From Pedobacter sp. N36a (GTDB taxonomy: Bacteria > Bacteroidota > Bacteroidia > Sphingobacteriales > Sphingobacteriaceae), in contig NZ_JACSZW010000006.1 in the NCBI RefSeq assembly GCF_014472395.1, forward strand, positions 62,001 through 126,000: a stretch of 64,000 nt of DNA, given 5' to 3'. Of the stretch, positions 62,772 to 64,000 are shown in pieces. Below the pieces are notes generated by a model. It was not told the origin of the DNA. It saw nothing but the letters and a program-made list of their open reading frames with translations, and made no database searches. The number at the start of each line of letters is the position of its first letter. The stretch's first letter is position 1. A program made the translations under genes and the position numbers.

Positions 62772-63085
62772 AATCTGCTAAAATTCAGTATTATGTTTGC
62801 TTTACATGAGGACAAATACCGCCATAATCATTCCAATGGTCCTTCGGAATTCAGCGTGCTTGCGGTTAAAAGCATCATACTGGCTCCAAAAAGCAATTGC
62901 AATATCCTTCTTTGGCTGTCCTCAAAAAAAGATCGATCAAAAAAGAAGTTCCGTTACCTTCATCTGCGTACATCTTGAATAAGGAAGCGCACACAAAGGG
63001 TATATTAATTAGAAAAATCCCCAGGATCTCTGGTATTCTAAGAACATCAAGCGTATCAATTCTTGTTTTTTTGTAACATATTGTT
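62772..63085. other. 314-bp gap, possible degraded coding remnant
   Basis: No intact gene called. On the minus strand, a frame reading I-L-G-I-F-L-I-N-I-P-F-V-C-A-S-L is protein-like up to a run of seven A (62924-62930 plus strand), after which another frame (F-W-S-Q-Y-D-A-F-N-R-K) becomes protein-like. This could be a frameshifted remnant or chance. Confidence 0.3.
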
Positions 63086-64000
63086 TTATCCTTGAGTATG
63101 AACTTTTCTGATCTGTGTTGGGCTCTTTTTATAAGACCAGAAGCAGACAATAGGAAAGATGAAAAGATTGAAAATGGTATTTGTAATGAGTCCGCCGATG
63201 ACTACAATGGCTAATGGTTTAGAAGCTTCTGATCCTATTCCCGATGAAATGGCGGCCGGCAATAAACCAATCGCGGCCATCATCGCTGTCATGATCACCG
63301 ACCGAAGGCGGTCTTCCACCCCATTACGTAATGCATCCACGAAAGTGATTCTGGGATCGGATCTTAATTCTTCCATGTTACTTTTAAATTTGGACAACAA
63401 GATCACCCCGTTCTGAATACAAATACCAAATAAAGCAATAAAGCCGATTCCTGCAGATATGCTAAAGTTAATGTTGGTAATTAATAGGGCCAGTATTCCT
63501 CCAGTGATTGCAAACGGCACATTATTTAGAACGAGTAAGGAATCTTTAATGGAGCCAAAGAGTACAAATAAAATAAAAAAGATCACCAGCAGGCAGATAG
63601 GTACGACCATTTGCAGGCGGGCTGTAGCACGTTGCTGGTTTTCAAAATCTCCAGCCCATTCTAAGAAGATGCCCTTGTCGATTTTTACCTTTTCTTTTAT
63701 TTTCTGTTGTGCCTCATCTATAGTGCTCCCCATATCACGGCCTCGGATTGAGAACTTAATGGCACCATAACGCATCCCTTTATCACGATAAATGATACTT
63801 GGGCCAATCTTTTTCTCTATGGAGGCGATTTCCCTCAGAGGAATTTTCGTGCCTGAAAGTGTCGTTACCCTCAGGTCACCAATGGATTCGCCATTATTCC
63901 TGAAATTTTCCGGATAACGTATTCTTAAGTCAAATTTGCGTTCCCCTTCATATATCTGGGTTGCAGCTTGCCCACCGATTGCCATTTGAATGATCGCATT
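63086..64000 (-). CDS. RND heavy-metal efflux pump, C-terminal part (CusA/CzcA type)
   Basis: The frame is open from the window edge, so only the last 304 residues are present. Features: I-G-G-Q-A-A-T-Q-I-Y-E-G-E-R-K-F-D-L and I-P-L-R-E-I-A (porter subdomains), then six hydrophobic helices with N-N-V-P-F-A-I-T-G-G, F-G-I-C-I-Q-N-G-V-I-L-L and G-I-G-S-E-A-S-K-P-L-A-I-V-V. The wording E-G-E-R-K-F-D and I-Q-N-G-V matches the HME branch (CusA, CzcA) rather than HAE multidrug pumps. It exports metal cations with periplasmic and outer-membrane partners, which would be upstream, outside the window. Confidence 0.87.
   Translation of the reverse strand, partial: NAIIQMAIGGQAATQIYEGERKFDLRIRYPENFRNNGESIGDLRVTTLSGTKIPLREIASIEKKIGPSIIYRDKGMRYGAIKFSIRGRDMGSTIDEAQQKIKEKVKIDKGIFLEWAGDFENQQRATARLQMVVPICLLVIFFILFVLFGSIKDSLLVLNNVPFAITGGILALLITNINFSISAGIGFIALFGICIQNGVILLSKFKSNMEELRSDPRITFVDALRNGVEDRLRSVIMTAMMAAIGLLPAAISSGIGSEASKPLAIVVIGGLITNTIFNLFIFPIVCFWSYKKSPTQIRKVHTQG

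Noticed and set aside
62875-63150. 91-codon minus frame overlapping the RND gene
   Set aside because: Its first 20 codons lie within the conserved end of the pump gene in another frame; only kept as a possible remnant.

Overview
The window reads as a chromosomal segment of a Bacteroidota bacterium, most likely family Sphingobacteriaceae and close to Pedobacter. Reasons: Bacteroidetes-type promoters (TAnnTTTG boxes near -7) occur in front of many genes and Shine-Dalgarno sequences are absent; many products belong to families typical of that group (DUF4296, DUF5686, DUF2723, DUF4861, a two-domain Nfu, a THUMP-like methyltransferase, OmpP1/FadL); and sulfatase, fucosidase and hexosaminidase genes suit a degrader of sulfated glycans. 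No prophage, integrase, insertion sequence or CRISPR array was seen.

Layout. (1) 1-9.4 kb: a glycan-degradation locus with a DUF4861-like C-terminus, KduD, two Cys-type sulfatases, a GH20 hexosaminidase, a GH29 fucosidase and an AraC regulator. No SusC/SusD pair lies inside the window. (2) 9.4-9.5 kb: an apparent free-standing small RNA gene with its own promoter and terminator. (3) 9.6-15.6 kb: housekeeping genes ubiX, mtaB, lgt, an inositol-phosphatase-like gene, nfu and purB. (4) 15.7-18.4 kb: the most interesting cassette. Two nearly identical small lipoprotein genes lie divergent from an ECF-like sigma gene, which is followed by a fusion of an anti-sigma-like cytoplasmic segment, one membrane helix and a trypsin-like protease. 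All three transcription units carry the same bipartite element, GGGTTACC-N14-GTATTAAT. (5) 18.5-35.4 kb: DUF72 protein, 1-Cys peroxiredoxin, a DUF2723 membrane glycosyltransferase-like protein, methyltransferase, aspartate kinase, DUF3298 lipoprotein, GNAT, YggS, DUF4296 lipoprotein, MutS2, PQQ sugar dehydrogenase, a two-subunit 3-oxoacid CoA-transferase, uridine kinase and a LysM/RlpA-like protein. (6) 35.6-49.7 kb: Dps, UbiD-type decarboxylase, a FadL-like porin, a Gly/Trp-rich lipoprotein, a proS-led five-gene operon, a polyprenol-phosphate mannose synthase and two tandem POT peptide transporters. (7) 49.9-64 kb: a secreted unknown, thiolase, a ribbon-helix-helix protein with an SPFH protein, a 7TMR-HD phosphodiesterase, three tRNA genes (Ser-GCT and two Pro-TGG), oleate hydratase, a DUF5686 outer-membrane protein, a PAP2 protein fused to a probable beta-barrel, and the C-terminal part of a CusA/CzcA-type RND pump.

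How the parts may work together. UbiX supplies the prenylated flavin that UbiD-type decarboxylases need; the two genes lie 27 kb apart, yet both have a TAnnTTTG box ending only 7-8 nt before the ATG. The polyprenol-phosphate mannose synthase and the DUF2723 protein could be donor and transferase of a protein O-mannosylation pathway; the two small lipoproteins are rich in D-T-(T/V) sequences that fit the published Bacteroidetes O-glycosylation sequon. Many convergent gene pairs share one bidirectional hairpin terminator. All functional statements rest on reading the sequence and on recalled family knowledge; no database search was run.
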